Assembly (NCBI GenBank): GCA_946647055.1
Contig: CAMPCT010000021.1
Location: 1-16,986, forward strand
DNA: 16,986 nt
DNA from: an uncultured Atopobium sp.
GTDB taxonomy: Bacteria; Actinomycetota; Coriobacteriia; Coriobacteriales; Atopobiaceae
Direction of reading: 5' to 3'
Shown piece by piece: positions 14,423-16,986 of this stretch. A model generated the notes under the pieces. That model saw only the letters and a program-made list of their open reading frames with translations, made no database searches and had not been told where the DNA came from. Numbering within the stretch: position 1 is the stretch's first letter; every line of letters begins with the position of its first letter. Made by a program: the position numbers and the translations under genes.

Positions 14423-16387
14423 ATGAACCGCACAAAGACCTTCCTCCGCCTCGCTGTCGCCTCCCTCGTCTTCGTGCTGGGGCTGGTAATTCAGCCGACC
14501 GGGGCGTACGCCAAGAGCTACGAGATCTCCCGGGTCGACATCGACGCGACCGTCGGCACGGACGGCTCGCTCACGGTGTCCGAGGAACGCACCTTCGAAT
14601 TCGACGGCCACTACAACGGCGTGTACTGGGACCTCGCCCGGGGCACGTACGAGGGACATGACATTGGCATCCAGGTCGTGTCCGCCCAGCGCAACATGGG
14701 CTATGGCTGGGAGGAGATGCAGCTGGTCGACGATGCCGCCGTGGGCGACGACGCAGTCTACATCGTGCGTGACCGCTACAACTACGACACCGACACCGAC
14801 ATCACACGCATCCAGATCTTCACGCAGGTAGATGACCAGCCCGTCACCTTCCGCATCAACTACGTCGTCACCAATGGCGTCGTCGCGTGGGGTGACGTGG
14901 GCGAACTGTACTGGAAGTACGTCTCCGACGGCTGGGACGAGTCGTCCCAGCATGTCACGTGCGACGTTCACCTCCCCATTCCCGCGGGAACCACGGTGAC
15001 AGCGGGCGACAACGTGCGCGCATGGGGCCACGGGCCGCTCAACGGCACGGTCGAGGTGACCGACGACGGCGCGCACTACTCGGTGCGCGAGGTCGGAACC
15101 TACGAGTTCGCCGAGGCTCGCCTCGCATTCCCCGTCTCGTGGCTCTCGGGCATGACCCCCGGAAGCAGAGACGCACTTGACGCGATCGTCGAGGAGGAGA
15201 CCACCTGGGCGGACCAGGCAAACGCACAGCGGGAGCGCGCCAAGCAGATCCTTGGCATGCTCTTTGGCGGCGGTGGTGCCATGGCGGGCATCTGCGGTCT
15301 CATCGCGTGGGTGAGCAGGAAGCGGTATCGCCTGCTCGAGCGCGAGGTCTTCGACGAGACGTACTATCGTGACGTTCCCAGCGACGACCACCCGTCCGTC
15401 CTCGGGGCCCTCTACAACGGGGGCAGCCCGGAGGCCAAGGAGTTCACGGCGGCGCTCATGCGCCTCACCGACATGGGGGCGGTGGGCCTCGACCTGGTGA
15501 CCACGCGTGGCAAGCGCGGCAAGGAGAAGAAGGACTATCGCATCACGCGCAACGACTCCCGCTCCGACCAGCTCGTCGACCGCATCGACAGGGAGACGGA
15601 CGAGTTCCTCTTCCGCTTCCTCGCCCGCAGGTGCGCGAGCCTCGACGGGTCGACGTACAACAGCAAGTTCCCGCCCCTGTACTTTGGCCGCATCGAGAAG
15701 ATCGCGAAGAAGTATCCGGAGTCCTACAACAGCAACTTCGATGACTGGAACAACGCGGTCAAGGCTCAGTGCGAGACGCGCGGGTTCTTCAACGGCGAGG
15801 TCACGGGCGGGAGGCTCCTGCCGCTCGTGGCTGGCGTGATGGCGGTAGTCTTCGCCTTCATCGAGCTGCTGGGGACGCTCGTGACCGAGGCCTATCTCCC
15901 GGGCTTCGCCATCAGCCTCCTGCTTGCGGCCATGGCGGTCGTCCTGTTCGTCGTCGCGGCCAAGAACAAGCCCCTCTCGCGTGAGGCGCTCGAGATAACG
16001 GCGAAGATGCGCGCGCTCAGGCGCTGGCTCAAGGACTTCACGCGCCTCAAGGAGGCCATCCCCTCCGATGTCGTCCTCTGGAACAGGCTTCTGGTCATGG
16101 CCGTCGTGCTTGACGTCTCCGACGAGGTCATCGAGCAGCTTCGCGTCGCCATGCCGCAGGTTCTCGCGGACCCGCGCTTTGGGTCCAGCTACTACTGGTG
16201 CGTCAGCAGGGACTACGGCGTGTCCTCTCCCGCCTCCGTGTTCACCCACGCCGCGACCACGGCGGCGCACGTGTCGGTGGCGGAGCTTGCAAGCTCCTCG
16301 AGCAGCTCCGGCGGCGGAGGCGGCGGCGGGTTCTCCGGCGGCGGAGGCGGCGGCTTTGGCGGCGGAGGCGGCGGCGGGGCCTTCTAG
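14423..16387 (+). CDS. DUF2207-type membrane protein with glycine-rich tail
   Basis: 654 residues with AAGGGA 5 nt before the ATG. The signal peptide is MNRTKTF..AVASLVFVLGLVI..AYA (cleavage near A30). Residues about 31-245 are an extracytoplasmic beta-rich domain beginning YEISRVDIDATVGTDGSLTVSEE, the typical DUF2207 opening, with FDGHYNGVYWDL. A TM follows at about 276-297, then a cytoplasmic segment, a TM pair at about 465-513, another cytoplasmic segment, and a tail of Ser and Gly runs ending GGGGAF (624-654). The family is widespread in Firmicutes and Actinobacteria; its biochemical role is not known, and an envelope function is inferred. The Gly tail also occurs in other DUF2207 and TPM-domain proteins. 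It is monocistronic as far as seen. Confidence 0.9.
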   Translation: MNRTKTFLRLAVASLVFVLGLVIQPTGAYAKSYEISRVDIDATVGTDGSLTVSEERTFEFDGHYNGVYWDLARGTYEGHDIGIQVVSAQRNMGYGWEEMQLVDDAAVGDDAVYIVRDRYNYDTDTDITRIQIFTQVDDQPVTFRINYVVTNGVVAWGDVGELYWKYVSDGWDESSQHVTCDVHLPIPAGTTVTAGDNVRAWGHGPLNGTVEVTDDGAHYSVREVGTYEFAEARLAFPVSWLSGMTPGSRDALDAIVEEETTWADQANAQRERAKQILGMLFGGGGAMAGICGLIAWVSRKRYRLLEREVFDETYYRDVPSDDHPSVLGALYNGGSPEAKEFTAALMRLTDMGAVGLDLVTTRGKRGKEKKDYRITRNDSRSDQLVDRIDRETDEFLFRFLARRCASLDGSTYNSKFPPLYFGRIEKIAKKYPESYNSNFDDWNNAVKAQCETRGFFNGEVTGGRLLPLVAGVMAVVFAFIELLGTLVTEAYLPGFAISLLLAAMAVVLFVVAAKNKPLSREALEITAKMRALRRWLKDFTRLKEAIPSDVVLWNRLLVMAVVLDVSDEVIEQLRVAMPQVLADPRFGSSYYWCVSRDYGVSSPASVFTHAATTAAHVSVAELASSSSSSGGGGGGGFSGGGGGGFGGGGGGGAF

Positions 16388-16475
16388 CAGGAGGGCGACC
16401 ATGTTGCCAAGTGGCGGGGTTGCATAAGCCCAGTCCGCCCCTCGTGCGGTTTGAGTAAGAAAAAGTGCATTGCGT

Positions 16476-16508
16476 ATGTGGGCTCACGGGTGACACGTGA
16501 GTCCACAT
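16476..16508. repeat. 12-bp inverted repeat (hairpin) downstream of the DUF2207 gene
   Basis: ATGTGGGCTCAC (16476-16487) pairs with GTGAGTCCACAT (16497-16508) with one G-T pair, around a 9-nt loop. No T-tract follows on the plus strand, so a rho-independent terminator is doubtful; an operator is an alternative. Confidence 0.5.
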
Positions 16509-16534
16509 CATCTTCATATGCCGTTTTACCTGCA

Positions 16535-16574
16535 ACTATTGAATAGTAACTCGCGTGATTATCCCTTTGAATAG
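16535..16574. repeat. ACTATTGAATAGT palindrome and TTGAATAG direct repeats
   Basis: ACTATT-G-AATAGT (16535-16547) is a perfect 13-bp palindrome. TTGAATAG occurs at 16539-16546 and again at 16567-16574, 28 bp (start to start) apart, with a related TTGAATCA at 16673-16680. The hexamer resembles ARG-box half-sites (TGAAT), which would suit an arginine-responsive arc promoter, but the full consensus is not met. Confidence 0.4.
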
Positions 16575-16702
16575 AAAAATGCCCTACGAATATAGATTTC
16601 AGGACAATTTGACCTTTACCGGTTAAAACTAAAAACAAGCCGTTCGGGGAAATGCATATATCCATCATGCGCTTGAATCATCGATTGAGTAGGATTGTGT
16701 CG

Positions 16703-16762
16703 TTCCCAAACGGGAATGAACCGGTCTTGGGCGCCCTGCGCCAAGACGGGTTCCCGTACTTT
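16703..16762 (+). promoter_or_regulatory. Possible attenuator: two mutually exclusive hairpins in the arcC leader
   Basis: ACGGGAA (16710-16716) pairs with TTCCCGT (16751-16757), continued inward by GTCTTGG (16724-16730) with CCAAGAC (16741-16747) and CGC/GCG around CCT; ACTTTTG follows. The GGGAA (16712-16716) can instead pair with the TTCCC at 16703-16707. The T-tract has only four T. The end of the hairpin is 50 nt before the arcC ATG. The effector, if any, is not evident. Confidence 0.45.
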
Positions 16763-16807
16763 TGCGCCAGTGCTTTCGGGCAGAGACAACTATTCGAAGG
16801 AGCAGAC

Positions 16808-16986
16808 ATGGGAAAGTTTGAGTCCCCCGACCGCGTCGTCATCGCCCTGGGCGGCAACGCCCTTGGCAACACCCCCGAGGAGCAGATCGCCAAGGTCCGC
16901 GCCGCGGCCCCGACGCTTCTCAAGGTCATCGGCATGGGCAACGAGATCATCATCACCCACGGCAACGGCCCGCAGGTCGGCATGAT
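16808..16986 (+). CDS. arcC: Carbamate kinase, N-terminal 59 residues (3' end cut by window)
   Basis: The ATG at 16808 has AAGGAG 5 nt upstream. The fragment shows the amino-acid-kinase family signatures of carbamate kinase: RVVIALGGNALGNTPEEQ (about 9-26) and IIITHGNGPQVG (about 47-58). The enzyme makes ATP and carbamate (then NH3 and CO2) from carbamoyl phosphate and ADP, the last step of the arginine deiminase or agmatine/allantoin routes. Which route applies cannot be told, since neighbours arcA/arcB would lie beyond the window. The long structured, AT-rich upstream region suggests it is the first gene of its transcript and regulated. Confidence 0.93.
   Translation, partial: MGKFESPDRVVIALGGNALGNTPEEQIAKVRAAAPTLLKVIGMGNEIIITHGNGPQVGM

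Larger units (their letters stand above)
16388..16807. other. 420-bp AT-richer gene-free region upstream of arcC
   Basis: No gene with an RBS and plausible product is seen on either strand; the open frames here start inside or run antisense without support. From about 16450 to 16700 the base composition is clearly richer in A/T than the coding neighbours. It holds a hairpin at 16476-16508, TTGAATAG-type repeats, a TTGACC at 16609-16614 that could be a -35 box but lacks a good -10, and a terminator-like hairpin at 16710-16757. It most likely is the control region of the downstream arc genes. Confidence 0.7.

Noticed and set aside
14276..16402. A 708-codon minus-strand frame antisense to the DUF2207 gene
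   Set aside because: Composition is typical of a shadow frame; it starts in the Gly-codon run and ends inside the inverted-repeat arm. The plus-strand gene has a signal peptide, TMs and an RBS.
16401..16427. An 8-codon ORF (MLPSGGVA) with GGAGG upstream, right after the DUF2207 stop
   Set aside because: Too short to support, with no regulated gene directly behind it; the SD-like sequence may be chance in GC-rich DNA.

Overview
The window looks like a chromosomal segment of a high-GC Gram-positive bacterium. The best guess is a member of Coriobacteriia (Olsenella/Atopobiaceae-like); this is inferred from gene content and could not be tested by search. Supporting points are strong G/C bias at third codon positions, an actinobacterial-type kinase/FHA/phosphatase/RodA/PbpA cluster, a GAAC-N4-GTTC SOS box, and a carbamate kinase gene of the kind common in arginine-fermenting gut and oral actinobacteria.

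Left part (1-8539, all minus strand): a tightly coupled operon for phospho-signalling and cell-wall synthesis. In transcription order it encodes a polytopic membrane Ser/Thr kinase, FhaA (DUF3662+FHA), FhaB (TM+FHA), a PstP-type PP2C phosphatase, a single 955-residue protein joining a RodA/FtsW-type SEDS glycosyltransferase to a PbpA-type transpeptidase, and a PknB-type kinase cut by the window edge. Junctions are ATGA overlaps or gaps of 2-38 nt. The order parallels fhaA-fhaB-pstP-rodA-pbpA-pknA-pknB of Mycobacterium, but rodA and pbpA are fused and an extra kinase sits at the head.

Middle part (8540-13110): tRNA-Leu(CAG); a TetR regulator with a palindromic operator over its own -10 box, coupled to a CPBP (CAAX-type) membrane protease; a 64-residue single-span membrane protein on the minus strand, divergent from serS; serS with a strong terminator; an unrecognised 130-residue protein behind a perfect SOS (LexA-type) box; tRNA-Arg(ACG); then a gene-free stretch of tandem 84-bp repeats and hairpins built from the 3' end of the neighbouring tRNA-Ser(GCT), which is on the minus strand.

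Right part (13110-16986): gluQ (glutamyl-Q tRNA(Asp) synthetase, minus); a divergent intergenic region holding a perfect 42-bp inverted repeat (MITE-like or structured RNA); a DUF2207 membrane protein with a glycine tail; a 420-bp AT-richer gene-free region with hairpins and repeats; and the start of arcC (carbamate kinase), cut by the window end.

Most notable items: the natural RodA-PbpA fusion, the SOS box with an unknown gene, the tRNA-Ser-derived repeat array, the 42-bp inverted-repeat element, and the possible attenuator ahead of arcC.
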